Positions 1 to 12,658 of a stretch of DNA of 64,000 nucleotides are shown here, in pieces (position 1 is the stretch's first letter; each line of letters opens with the position of its first letter). Source of the stretch: Anastrepha obliqua (Eukaryota; Arthropoda; Insecta; Diptera; Tephritidae); NCBI RefSeq assembly GCF_027943255.1, contig NC_072893.1, positions 1,426,001 to 1,490,000 of the forward strand, in the 5' to 3' direction. The translations under genes and the position numbers were made by a program. The notes beneath the pieces are model-generated. The model ran no database searches. It was not told where the DNA came from and was given only the letters and a program-made list of their open reading frames with translations.

Positions 1-3000
1 TGATCACTGCCGCTCCCTTCAGTACCACCTCTAGAGTTTGACTTGAACATTTTTGTTTATATTCTTATTTTATGTATATTTTTGTTGTCGCGTGTTTTTC
101 AGCGTTGTTTTCTGATTTTCATAGCCGACGGTTGTTATTAGTCGCATGAGGGGTTTTGCTAAAAATACAGAACAACCCGTCGAAATCACCACCGACATTG
201 CAAAATAAAACATATTTTCCGTCTCCCTCTTTTCCCCTCCCTCCTGCTCTCACATGAGGCAGCCTTCCTTCGAAAGGGCTACCCATGGCATTTAGACATT
301 TTTCTGCTTACTTGTGGCAGCGAAAGCCGGCAAGAACGCTTTATAGATGGGTGATGAGTGGAAAGTTATGCGCGAGGGTGACCAGCCAAACAAAATTTGA
401 TGTCATAAAGTGGAAAGAGCGCGTGCAAGGGGGCGGGGAAGGAAATCATACACTATAACGGTGTACCCATAACAAAATAATATACACATTCATACACACA
501 CACACATACTTATATACTCATATACACTCATACGAGTGTGGCGCAGTTACCCAAATGTTGTACGAGCGGTATGCGTGTGTGTAGTTGTACTCGTACTGGT
601 GTGTGGCGCTTTTGCCGCTAAAAGGTTGTAATATCGTAAAGTTGTATTTGTTATGAATTTTTTATTAAATATTTATACATACATACATACGCCCATATAT
701 CTGCTTAAGTACGCCAATATATTCGGAATAACCTTTGAAGCAAAGATGTCTGGGTTGATGGCGGAAGGTTTTGCTGCACCGTTTTAGCGCCCAGTATTGA
801 GCGGAAGTCGCGCAATGTGGATGTGCAGGTTGGGGAAAAGTGTTGTGCTAATAAAAAATATGCAGAGACGGCGAGGCCCTTAACGAACATTGCCAAAAGC
901 CACATCGACCAAGCGTAAGCAGAAGAAAACCGAGTACTTCATCTTGTTTTTGGAAGAAAAAACAGATTTTCAACAGATTTATATTGTTGTATCTTTTTGG
1001 AAGTCTACAGCTCAACAATGTGGTGCGCGGCTGCTTTTGTCGTGGCTTTTGCGCCATAACTACGCGGTCCCATCATAGTTGCATTGTGCGCTTTTAGGCG
1101 CAACGCCGCCACCTTCAGATACAAAGCTTATCTGAACATTTTTTAGGGATATGATTAGGTAGGGAATGGCCCATTCTTCTTTCTTACTCCTGCAGCCACA
1201 AGCGCGTGTTGTGGGCTGGCTTTCGCTCTACTGTGGCCACGACTTTGACATTGGACCGGACGCAGCTTACAACGTGAATCGCTGCGCGCGAAGAATGCAC
1301 TCGCGTTTTTTTTGTCTCGTTTGCCAAATAAATAAAAGCAAATTACAATGTAAAGGCTGAGGGGTTTTGGTGGCTCAAGAAAGCAACTTTGTAACTTTTC
1401 CACTTTGTTGCATGTCGGCGGCTTTTTTCGTTTGTTTATTAGTAAAAGTTCATTGCGCTTCCAACAATTTTACATAAAATACATTAAAAACGAGCACATA
1501 GAAGAACATGGTTCAGGGCTTGCTTCCCCATTTTTTGCTACTTTGGCTCGCTTTTGTTGTTGGTATTGTCGAGGGTGCACTTATTTAATATTAAATTTAA
1601 TATGTGTGCGTTTATGAGTTGTTGCGGCAGTAAACAAATTTACTAGCGTAGATTTTTCGCTTCATGCTTTTAAGGATATCGCCCTCATGCGTATGTTTGT
1701 GTATGTGCATGTGTCTCGTGCTGATGTGTACACAGCAGCGGAAAGCATGCGCCCTCACATACACTCACATAAATTGAATGCTTGCTTTTAAGTTTTTATG
1801 GAATGTCCGTGCGCTTGGCAGGGCTTTCAGCTTCTGTCACGCCCCTCTTTTCATCTGCCTTTTGTGTGTATGCAAATGTAAGCAGTCTGGCCCAATCTAG
1901 GCAAGCGATAGTGTGTAGACGAATGGCTGCATGGCTGTATGAGTGTGTGAGTGTATTGTGTCTGTGTTTGCATTTCATAATTCGTTTATCTCAATAATGT
2001 TTGCATAAACGACAATGGCGCTACGTGTTGGTTGCTGTGAATGGCCGATGGAGCTGCTGCGACTGCTGATACTGGAGCGGATTCCATAGCCGAGCTGCAT
2101 TTGATGGCCACTTTTGTACAATTGTCGTTGCGGCTAGTGGCACGGGCTTGGGGGGCAGCTCTGGACATTGTCGTAGTGTCAGATATATAAATATCTATGT
2201 ATATAATTTTTGAGTATTTTTGGCTTGGCGTGGATATTGTCCGCTGTCGATTCCTTTCATGGCACCATGGCTAAGTTCGCCTGCCACTCACACTCAGAGC
2301 ACCCATATCGCATATTCATGTTGATCCATCAGATAACTCCGTATAGCCAGCCAGGCAGAGAGTGTTCTCTGTATTTAAAATGGATTTCTAGCAAAATTAT
2401 TGTGTCGCATTGTTGGCTGCAACTTTCCTTTACTTATGACGTCTGCGTTTGTCTGGTGGGTGTAAAAATTTCGGTTGAGCTTTAAAGAATTTTAGGTATT
2501 TTAAAGGCCATAGTTCTCTGCTCGCCGATTCATTGAAGATCGGTGATAATTAAATGCATGACTGCAGACACTGATGATGTGGCACATACATGTGAACTTT
2601 GAATGCGCAACGCAGGCCGAGTTTCACAATTTAGTAATCGGGACAATTGCAACGCAAATGTCCTGCAAGCGGTTACAGGCCGTGAAGTGACAACAGGCGG
2701 GCAGCATTTGATGTCTGTAAATTTATTCCGTGGTTTTGAGCCCTGCAATAATCATTGAAATGGAGAAATCAATAAACAGTGGCGGCTGCCCGCAACGCAC
2801 GCCCCACCGTGCACGAAGGCACACAGACACAACCACATACACAGGCAGGTGTAACCGCAAGCACTCATCCACTGGCATGGCAATGGCAAACATTGGCCGA
2901 GTTTACATTTTGTCACGCATAAACCGAAAGGCAAAGTGTGCGCACATAATTGATTATCCTGCCGCCTCCCGCGGCCACCCTTTGCCCGCGCAGTTCCACC

Positions 3001-6000
3001 TATTTTATTGCCAATATTTGCTAGAAACTCTGTGCCACACCTCCACCGCCTCCGCTCCAAGCGATGCAAATGCAATTTATGTTGAACTTTGGTTCGCTAT
3101 GGAATCAATGCGGCTCGGTGCTTGTCGCTTCCTCACTGCCACTGTGTCGCTCCCAAGGCCAAGAGCAGTTCAGTTGCTTTCAAAACATTTACTAATATAA
3201 ATTGCAGCGATATAGAAATTATTTTGTTGTGATTGTTGGAAATTTGATGAGTGCAGTGTTGGGTTGCTGATTAAGAGCGCCGCTGGCGAAAAGTTGGCGG
3301 TTGCAGAGGGTGGATGCGTAGATATGTCTAAAATGCGTGAAACAATAACAAATAGCGCTTGTAGTGTTGGATTGTTTAGGTCAAATGTCACGTTGGCCAA
3401 TGGACGGACATCGCTGACTGTTCGAAGCCGCCCACTTTTTTATGTTATTCAATACATCGCCGTTGCTGATTGTCATTGTTGAACAATTAGTGACGTGATT
3501 GTATTTTTAATTGAATTTCGCGCCGACAACATTTTGGCCGGCACCGAACTGCTGGCTTGACGCCATTCTAATTCTTAATCACTGAGAGCTGCCTGTCGCG
3601 CTACCAGCTTCATCCTGCCGCTATAGCGCCAGAGTCATTTGATTGTCTGATTTATTCGATATGTTGATGTTGTGAATTAAAAGGTATTTATGATTCTCAG
3701 CCATTTTTTGTTCCTCTCTGGTGCTCGGTTGAGTAGCTCCGTCACAGCTCTAAAATACAGCTGCTCCTCCTTGCACTTTCGGTTTAATGACCAGCAGTAG
3801 GTGAAAATGGACAACCAGCAAACTGAATTTTTACTATGGACGCGCAGGTCACTTAAGCTCCTTAAAATATGCAATAGAAATTATTAAATTCTACCTAACA
3901 ACTTAGCATCACTCAACTATTTAAAAACCCGTCTCACCGCACTCCTTTCGAGTCGTGTTCGACCAGTTGCTGCCACATTTCCTGACTCATAGGTTCTAAT
4001 TTAGTAATGCCGCCACACCGACACATCGCCCGACCCAACGGCCTTTGTGTGCGCATTAACATATCTACAATACCTTGGCAAGCATTTGCATGTCGTTCTG
4101 TGCGCCTTTCACTTTGGCTGCGATTAATATGGGCACACACACGAGCATATTTCCAGTTACATACTTATTTGTGTGTGTGCAAGTATGTGGCTTATGTGCA
4201 TGACTTAAACATTCAGAAACTTTGCAGTCCAAGTGGACACATTGGACATGCCCCCTGAAACACCTCACCATGGAACTTGCCTGCAGTCGCTATAGCCGGA
4301 ATGCCTAGTGGGTGGTTAATAGTAGTTCATATTGATGTTTGCCGTCGGCCAGTTGTGTGGCAGCATTGGCAGCGCATGTTTTAGGCATGTAGATGTAATG
4401 GCTGAGAGGCTTGTGTGCCTGCGTGTGTGTGCCGGTGATTTATTAACAACAAAAATAGATTTAAGCAATTTAAATTAAGTTGTTCGACCATAAAGGGGCA
4501 TAGACTTCCAGCGTTTTGATGTGGTCACATGCCACATGGCCATTTTGTTGGGCCAAGCCAAGTCTCTGCTGACAGTAGGTAGGCTCCATAAGTGAGTCTG
4601 TTAGCTGGCATAGGCCCAGATGGAAGTCAGGATGTGGTTAGCAAAAGTAGTCGGCAAGCGGCAAGGCACTGTCAGGCTGTGTAGTCAAAGGTATAGTGCT
4701 TTTATGATTCCAAGCCAAGCCAAGTCGTGGTTGTTGTGGCCGATTCACGATGAACTGGATTTGGCTGCAAAGCGCCAGAGTTTGCTGGACTTTCACATGC
4801 AAAAGTTTGAACTTTGATGTAGCGACTGAGACTGGAAGAGAGTGAATGTAATTTATTTATGCAGGGGGCTCCTCATAACATTCCATATGTGGAGATATGT
4901 CCAACGGAAGGGAGAGGAAAAATCATAAAAAATGTAAAGCATTTTTGTAGGCATAAAAAACCATTGAACTTTGCTTAAAAATAAAAAGTTCCCAAATACG
5001 CTTTTCAGATAATTTCAAGTGACTGAGCCTCAGCGCTTCCACTGACATCTCATATTTATGAAGTTGACGGGGTGGCATAGCCTAATCTGTGGCGGTGTAT
5101 TGTCCTTTTATTAGCATTTATTCAAAACAATTATCAGCACTGAGCGGCATCAATTTCCTCTACAGTTATTATCTTAAATACATGAATATGTATGTGTATT
5201 TGTGTGCGAATCACGGCATCTGCGCCTAAAACTATGCAGCGCATACATTATACTGCAAATCGGTAAAAAGTTGGCACTCTGGCCAGAGTTGTCGGTGGCA
5301 AATGCCCCGAAACTGTAATAAATAAACTGCAAATGCTTTACACTAATAACAAAAAGTCCCCTTTTTGGCGCAGCACCTCGCACAATACATGCAAACAAAA
5401 AGAGTGCAAGCAAAAAATAAAAAAATTAAATAAATAAAGCGAGTAGTGCGCAAAACATTCGCGACTCATAGAGGCTCCATTGAGCTGTAATCGTGTGGCC
5501 GTAGGCGCACATCCGTTTTATGTTGCCGATAATATGACGCGCAAACGCAAACAAAAAAGTGCATCGATAACAACGCAATGCAACACTAACGGCGTAAATG
5601 CAACAATGGCAACGGAAAAGCGCAAATAAAACAACAAGAATGCACAATGGAAATGGCGCTTGGCCAGATGCCGCGCTGCGCCGCCGGACGTTCAATTGGT
5701 CGGCCAACCAATTGGGTAAGAGGGCTGGGGCTGTAGGGCGGCAGGGCGGCGATAAAGTGGCCGTGTGGCACGGGCATTGTGCGCCCTATTGATTTATGTT
5801 TTTTAATTTAAAATTTCCGCTTTACTTAACTCGCACCATAATGACCATTTTTACTGCACATAAGCACACAAACTGTTGCACACATACACATACTCACACA
5901 CACGTACTTGCATAATAAAACAACGAAGTACCCGATGAATTTCCGAACACCCAAGGCAACGGCAGCCATTTCTGGTTTTGTATAACCCGGACTTTCGCTG

Positions 6001-6208
6001 CTGCTGCTGCTGTGCACTGCCGCTGCATTTATATTTGTATGCGGAACATATCGTATGTTGCAAGCTATTTTTACTGCAAATACGGAGGGCACAAACATGA
6101 ATACGAGTACAGCAAACATTGTAATGAGTACACCAACTGACTTTATAGTCGTAAATAAATATTTGTTAAATTTGTTTTACAATTTTTCTCCCTTTCTTCT
6201 CTCTTCAG
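1..6208 (+). other. Upstream teneurin intron, no gene seen
   Basis: Intronic sequence before the first recognisable exon. It holds only short, unconserved reading frames, all under 160 codons and without domain motifs. Simple repeats are a CA/TA-rich stretch near 483-530, CATA units near 676-690 and TG-rich patches near 1690-1720 and 4160-4200. No transposon motif or RNA gene was recognised. Confidence 0.6.
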
Positions 6209-6466
6209 ATTGGGTTCAATGCCGGGCGGGCATCAACAACAGATGGCACAAAGTATGTCAACAGGCAACAATACGTTGGGTCACAGCGGCATTGATCGGG
6301 GCGGTGGCGGCGGTGTGCCCGGTGGTGGCGGTGGGCCGGGCATGAATGGGCCTGGCGGTTCGCATTGCCAGATGAGCGGCTCACAACCACTGGTAATGCC
6401 TGGGTTCCCATTGCGTAACTCACACTCAGCGCACACCCCACACTACTCACCATATTCACCATCCAG
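6209..6466 (+). CDS. Ten-a: Teneurin exon, cytoplasmic Gly/Gln-rich segment (partial gene)
   Basis: Internal coding exon of a teneurin, a type II membrane adhesion protein used in neuronal partner matching and synapse organisation. It opens after a strong pyrimidine tract ending in CAG (6207-6208) and closes at AG|GTAAGT (6467). One base completes a codon begun upstream, 85 codons follow, and two bases (AG) carry over, so it is phase 2 on both sides. The peptide has a His/Gln patch, a Gly-rich run (about residues 31-50) and a tail ending HYSPYSPSR. All of this lies in the intracellular domain just before the membrane. The frame joins the exon at 21021 without a stop, which is strong evidence that both are real exons. 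Assignment to Ten-a rather than Ten-m rests on memory of the sequence around the membrane span. The upstream exons and the start codon are outside the window. Confidence 0.78.
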
Positions 6467-6594
6467 GTAAGTTGCAACAACGCATAGAAAGCTTTCCGTA
6501 TTTTTATTTATGCTTCCGAAACGAGTTAAGCTGGAAATGCGAATAGGATTGAGGGGAAAGAGAGCGAAAGCAATGTGAATAAAACATATAAAGG

Positions 6595-8530
6595 CTGATG
6601 GACCCTACTGGCTTTTCTTCGATCATTTTATTCAGAAGGGGCTGAACATAAATTCAGCAAAAACGATCAACGTAAAATTCACAAGTAAAAACAAATTCAA
6701 GCATCTTAAGGGGTAACACCACTGTAGAAATTTCCAAAAATTGATTTTTTTTATAAGCTTAAAAAATTCTTTGAACCTTTTAAAATACAGAACAAAAAGT
6801 TTTATACGTTACCGAAGTTTATTTCATAAATATTTTAATCTTTTAACCAAGCGTTAGTGACTGCTACCTAACGACTTCTCCAAATTTCCAAACTTTAAGC
6901 GCGTTTTTCTCAAAACACGTTTTCTGAAATTGGCACGCAGCATAACTCAAACAATTTTTAATATTTTTAATCAAGTTTTTCACTACGTCTGTATAATGAC
7001 CTTCTTAAGAGAAGAGCGTATGGGATTTTTGATAGATTAATTTAAACGATTGTTATAATTATTTAAGTGCCACTTTTTTCGTCCAAAATAGAGTTTTTTC
7101 CTTCAAATGCTTGCTAATTCCACAAAAATAAATATTTTTTAAATCCCCTACGTGTTTCTCTAGCTATTCTTATCTAGATTAAGAAAAAAAAATTTTGTTT
7201 GTTCCAGATTAAAATTTGCACCCTCTGTGCTGCGTGCCGCGGAGCTCCTTCAAGAGAAACCACATTACACAAATGTCTCCAATGCCGCCATTTTGTAAAA
7301 TTTTTCGATCAAACTTTGTAGTTTTGTATTCTAGTATATAAGTAATAACTTCCCAAATCAGAGTGATTGTTTTCTCTTTCCTTCTATACAAAAAAATTCT
7401 TTAAAAATCGTGTTTATTTTACGCGTGTACAGTAGTGTTACCCCTTAAACCAACTTAAACCCATTTGCTTAGATGGAATTGAGGTAAGAATGGAAAGGGA
7501 AGTGAAGCTCTTGGGTATACAATTTTATCAAAAATTACCATGGAAGGCACTCATAGAAGAGCTGGCGGGAAAGATGAATTGAGTATTGAGGAAAAATTGG
7601 AAATGTACCTGTACATCAAAATTACTGCGGTGGATCTATGCGACTGTAATTAGAGTCAACAATAATCGCACTAAAAAGCTTACAAAGACTTGCGTGTGCA
7701 TGAAAAACCATTGGCCTTGGAGTTCATTAAAATCCAAGTAAGTTTGATTTTCTTGGCCAACCAACTCCTCAGATTTCAGCTTATTCACAAGCAACCGCCA
7801 ATGTTTGGCTTTGAGAATCGCTTCAAGACTGAAGTAGGCAGTAACGCTACTTGGAAAGTGTTATCCTAAAGCGACAAAATCAACCAGAACATGATAACAT
7901 GGTACACGGACAGATGCTTCACTGAGAAAGGTACGGCAGCAGGTGTCGACCAGCGTGGAATAGATACTCGGAAGTGCTAGGCAAGAATACAAGAATTTTG
8001 CAAGCGGAAGTGTACGCAACAGAAAGGTCGCTCACTTTAACCTTCAACGCAGTTATAACAATAGAAGCAGTTATCGTACTGACAGCCAGACAGCAATCAA
8101 GGCCCTCAACTCTCTCCAGGTTACATCAAAAGAGGTGCTGGAAGTCTTGATAAACTGAACATTCAGGTAGGAGTTCATTGAATTGGAGTTACTAGGAACG
8201 AAATGGCAGATAAATTAGTCCCGACGGGGGCGGCCTCTCTATTTATAGGACCAGAGCCTCTTTGTGGAAAGGATAAGTTATCTTCTCTTGTTCGGGAAGT
8301 AGGGGAAAGACAAAGAAAATTGTACTTGGACAATCTACCGGGCTTACCGCTATCAAACTGAAGCTTTAACCTTCACCAATTTAAAGGTTGGTTGGGCTGT
8401 TTAGTGTGGAAAGCTATGGCAAATCTGTGATGAAACTTCGACTGTTGTTGGGCATTGGAGAGCTTAGATCATAAATTAGTTTCTGGAAAGAGAACTAAAG
8501 GAATATATTTATGTGAAAAAAGCAAGTGAG
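6595..8530 (+). pseudogene. I/LOA-type non-LTR retrotransposon relic (RT tail and RNase H), split by a TTAA element
   Basis: Degenerate pol of a jockey-superfamily LINE that carries RNase H. Before the inserted element (about 6630-6705) the plus strand reads GLNINSAKT and KFTSKNKFKHLK. After it (from 7449) it reads EVKLLGIQF and LPWKAL, both typical of the end of the RT domain. Further on come TDSQTAIKALNSLQ (RNase H, near 8080-8120), NEMADKL (near 8200) and KLYLDNLPG (near 8320). Several stops and frameshifts separate these pieces, so nothing is functional. The host copy was hit at a TTAA by the element at 6710-7444. The clade (I, LOA or a relative) is an inference from having RNase H downstream of RT. 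Confidence 0.75.
6710..7444. mobile_element. TTAA-flanked non-autonomous element, copy A
   Basis: A 735 bp AT-rich element with no coding capacity, flanked by TTAA at 6706-6709 and 7445-7448. The termini form a 17 bp inverted repeat with one mismatch (GGGGTAACACYACTGTA). It interrupts a LINE reading frame exactly at the TTAA, which supports a true insertion. An internal block near 6891-6916 (core GCGTTTTTCTCAAAAC) recurs in copies B and C. The TTAA target points to piggyBac- or Sola3-like mobilisation, but no transposase is present to settle it. Confidence 0.8.
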
Positions 8531-8540
8531 CATGTTTGCG

Positions 8541-10739
8541 TGCATCGAAAAGTAGAAAGCAGAAGTGGTAAATCCCTTAATACAAATTTAAGCAGCCATT
8601 GCCCACGTACGCTTCGTGGTCAACGTTTTATGTTGCTGCATGCGTTTATACATGGCTGAAGGATTTCTCACCGCTCCTACCACTTCTACTGCTGTCCGCT
8701 AACCCGCCGTTGCACAGTCATGCTGGTGCAAATCATCATTAACTTCATTTTTGTGCAACGCGGATTTTCTCATTTGCGCGCAAAGCCACCAAAGCACCAA
8801 CAACAAGTAAATGCGACATCAACGCAAACTGAACTCGTTGCAGCCACTATTATTCTCGTTCTTCTTCTTCGCACTGCGTTCACACCTCGTTGCATTTGCA
8901 TGGAGTTGATAAATGCAGCAAATGTGGCACGAACATACATTAAAGTTGACTCGCAAGGAGTTCAGTGTTACAAGGTGCCAGCGCGTCGTCGAAGGGATAA
9001 TACAGCACCCTGCAGCGTCTTGCCACATCGCCACATAACGATTTATAACTGTCGCGGTGCTGCTTTAATATTGCCAATGTCTGCGTCTGCGTTTGTGTTT
9101 GTATGGCTGGGCTGACTGAGTCCCGGTTCCAGTTGACAGTGGCATTGGCGTTGTTGCAACACGGCATGTGTTGCATTTCACATGTACGTGCCCCACGAGT
9201 GCACCGCAGTGCAGTTGGATATGAGCGCGCGGTCGGTGGGTGCGGCACGTGGCACGTATCTCTTTAAGGTATTTTTATGTTGATTATGCTTATTGCCATG
9301 TCTTAGCCAAATGGATGGCATTACTAACGATCTCGGCTTAGGGTCTACAATTGACATTTTTCTTCTTCTTTTTCGTTCTTCTTCTTTCTCACATGAGTTG
9401 CTGCTTGTTGCCTTGTCTTTTTACCAGCTTCTGAGTTCCTGTGGAATATTCTAAAACAAATCTTGCTATTCCACAGCTCACATCCACCCACACAAACTCA
9501 AAAAGGAGCTCTGACGTGCAACGAAATGTGGAAAGTTGGTTTACTTGTGCAACATTGGTTGCAAGTAGTCATCGGCTGCCATGCCTCCACACACTATGTG
9601 TGTATCTGAAATCGGTTGAGCATAAAATGTTGTTGTTATTGTTGTTTTACCCAGCTTCTGTTGATATTTTCAGTTGCCACCGACGAGCAGAGCCGCAACA
9701 CAGCGGCAACTACATCAACGAGAATTGCCAGATTTAAGGTGTAAGCGGGATTAAGTTTCGTTCAGTTGGCACAACTGTTACTGAAAAGATGTACGATGTG
9801 TGTGTATGTGTGTATGTATGTGTGCATGTTGGTACGCAGCAGACATCGTTCTGCAGTACAACGCTAGAATCGCCAGCTTAAGTTGGTACTTATGTGGAAT
9901 TAGAGCTTAAAATGCTGTAAAAATACGTGTACGCCGGGATTAGAAGAACCAATAACAAAAAGCAACAACAAAAACATTTAACATTAACATTAAATAGAAT
10001 GCATAAAGTGCAATGAATAAGCGAATGAGTGAATGAGTGAATGACTCACTCGATGAGCCCGAGGAGCAATTCGCAAAGGCGATTTTGTTTACGGCAGTGA
10101 AAGCTTTAAGAAAGAAAAGAATTTTATTACGCAACTAAGAGGGACTTAAAAAAGCGCAGAGTAAATAACTGAAGGCGCCTATGTAACTTCGCTTAGCCAG
10201 GAGCCAGGAGCCAGAAGCCAGGAGTTGGTGATATGCAAATAAAAAGTTGTCATTTCTGTACAGGGGGTGAGGCGGGCATTAGTAATATTGTTAGCCGTCC
10301 GAAAGATATTTGATGAGGGCTTAATACGTTTCTGCCATAGATTTTCTGCAATGAAAGAGTGTTTTAAAGGTGAGTTTTGATTTAAATAAGTGTGGAACTT
10401 AAGACTTCTTCTTAGCTTCGTAGTGGGTACATCTATCCATCTAAAATTTTTAATTCTCTGTCTGTCAGTTTGAAGTAAAAGGACCTTTTTATGATCGTAT
10501 TTTTAATTCCATGGGCCCAAGAACTAAACCAACTCATTTCACGGCGAACGTTCATCAATTGGACGCTACGATCATCTGCCTGGCATCACTAGGTGCTAGG
10601 TATATATGAAATCCTTAGTCTGCGCTAAAACGCTAGTTACTTTGGACAAGTTTGAGGATCAATCTCGAATTTTTAAAGGATTAAGACTCCAAGGATCCCT
10701 GATGAGTATTCCATGAATAATTCTAGCTCAAGTGTTTAC
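8541..10739 (+). other. Intron sequence, no gene seen
   Basis: Teneurin intron. It holds a TG-rich microsatellite near 9796-9830, a (GTT)n tract near 9628-9645, a tandem GAATGAGT repeat with a short palindrome near 10017-10052, and about four copies of a 7 bp AGCCAGG unit at 10195-10224. No domain or RNA gene was recognised. Confidence 0.55.
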
Positions 10740-11130
10740 AGTGATCTCAGATTGTGGGGTAGGCGGGCAGGCCAAATGGCTGAAGCACCAGTCTGGCACT
10801 CTCCAAGTGGCACTATAGCGCCATTTTGATAACATTTTGAGACCTCCAACGGGCAGATGTCTACAGCCACCCAGAGCTGTTGATGAAATGGAGAAGGTTG
10901 ATGGAAGCTGTCGAAGATAAGAGTACCCAGTGACTTAATCGTCTAGCTGCCAAAAATGTACAGAGAGTGCTCAACAGTCTCCTTCTCCGAAAGGCTCCCA
11001 CAGCTTCTGCAATGGGGTTAATTTGTAAACCTAGCTTTTCTGCGGGTGCGCTGATCGTAAAGTCGCCTGTAAACACAACTACGAGTTTGGGAATTGAATT
11101 ACGTGGAGTCAACAGGATTTTAAGAGTTCT
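10740..11130 (-). pseudogene. 3' end of an RNase H-bearing non-LTR retrotransposon (relic)
   Basis: Read on the minus strand, shifting frame between pieces, this gives ISAPAEKLGLQINPICRSCG, then SEKETVEHSL and finally INLLHFINSSGWL before a stop. The pattern is the Cys-x2-Cys ... His motif that follows RNase H in I/LOA-type LINEs, with the usual short C-terminal helix. Untranslated 3' sequence continues to about 10740. Frameshifts and stops make it dead, and the 5' part is missing. The same C-terminal architecture recurs at 22980-23264 and 55708-57045. Confidence 0.68.
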
Positions 11131-11425
11131 GAGGGATATTTTTCAACAAAAATTATTAAAGGGGGAAAAAGGGGCATTTTACTTTTAAAGGCATATCATC
11201 GGAAAGGTATAGTCATAGTAAAATTATAAGGGGGCATGGCACCTCCCGTACCAAGAATTTTTTTAATACTACAGATATTCGGAGCCATTCGTGCCTGAAC
11301 AATGAAATTTTGCACCAAATGGCATAAAATATTAATACTTAACAATTCATTGGTAAAGAAGGAGTGGTGGTTCTCATATAATCCATTTATGGTAGAGCAA
11401 TGGGATTTGGCACAGATGCATACTA

Positions 11426-12658
11426 AGAGGAGTGCCTTTTATATTTCGGGGTTTGGCAACCCTGGTGTTGCAATCTGGTAACTGACAGCTGTATCGCAAA
11501 GTTTGACATTTTTTGGCTTTTACGTACTCAGAACATTTTTGAAATACCAGCGCTATTTGTGTTGTTTACAGTAACTTAAAGATGCATCTCGGTCCAAAAA
11601 TGGAATTAAATCGTGAACATTTTCGTGCGATTATTTTTTACAACTTTCGACGTGGATTAACTCAGCAACATTGCATGGATGAACTTAATTCATTTTTTGA
11701 CCAGTGTTTATCGATGGTATGGTGAATTCAATCGTGGTCGTAGTTCACCCCAAGACGAATTTCGTGAAGGTCGTCCAAAATCAGTTGTTGTTCCGAAAAC
11801 CATTGATGCTGTGCGCGAACTGGTATTTCAAGATCGTCATGTGACCTATCGTGAGATTGAGACAATCTTAGGCATTAGTGGGACCAGCATACGTTCAATA
11901 TTACATAAACATTTGACTGTCAAAAAAAGGCTCTGTCGATTAGTCGAAGGAAATGCTCAAAAAATGCCATCGCGGGGCTTCGAAACACGTCTATGACATC
12001 GTGACAGGTTATGAATCGTGGATTTACGCGTATGAGCCCGAAAGTAAACAGCAGTCGACTGTATAGGTGTTTCAAGATGAGCCAAATCCAACAAAAGTTG
12101 TTCGCGCACGAAGCACTTCCAAGCAAATGGTCGCCTGTTTTTTCGGAAAAACTGGATATGTCGCAACCGTACCACTAGAACAACGCAGAACAGTAAATTG
12201 TGAGTGGTACACAACCATTTGTTTGCCAGTTGTCTTCCAAGAAATTAGGAAAACCAATCGCCAAAGACGGATTACTCTTCACCAGGACAATGCGAGCTCT
12301 CACACATCAGCTCAAACAACTGCATTTTTGAGCACCCAAAATATCGAATTAATGGGTCACTCGCCGTATAGTCCTGACTTGGCACCGAATGACTTCTTTT
12401 TATTCCCGTACGTAAAAAACAAACTGAGAGGTCAACGTTTTTCGACACCTGAAGAAGCGGTTGCGGCATTCGGAATGCATGTTTTGGAGGTACCTCATTC
12501 AGAGTGGCAAAAGTGCTTCGCCAATTGGTTCAAACGCATGCAAAAGTGTATAGATGTATAGATCTTCATGGAGAATATTTTGAAAAACAATAAAGTGATT
12601 TTCGATGATTAAAATTTGTTTTTGTTCTCTAATCCCGAAATATAAAAGGCACCCCTCG
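11426..12658 (+). mobile_element. DD34D mariner element, full length but dead
   Basis: A 1,233 bp mariner flanked by TA at 11424-11425 and 12659-12660. The ends share an imperfect inverted repeat, GAGGRGTGCCTTTTATATT then TCGGG. The order of termini and gene shows the whole element is present. A poorly conserved A/T-rich stretch separates the 5' end from the transposase start. The presence of both TA copies indicates that the ends are intact even though the gene is decayed. Confidence 0.9.
11600..12588 (+). pseudogene. Mariner transposase pseudogene, first catalytic Asp lost
   Basis: DDE/D cut-and-paste transposase gene of the element at 11426-12658. The N-terminus starts MELNREHFRAIIFY at 11600. 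A frameshift near 11700 moves the reading to YRWYGEFNRGRSS, the linker and helix-turn-helix region. A second break, with loss of several codons, lies near 11935-11975. The first catalytic Asp (family motif TGDESW) reads TGYESW near 12006-12023. A Trp codon before VFQDEP is a TAG stop (12063-12065). From 12067 a clean 164-codon stretch follows with HQDNASSHTS and SPDLAPND, the second and third acidic residues, 34 residues apart. That defines it as DD34D mariner. The enzyme cannot be active. Confidence 0.9.
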
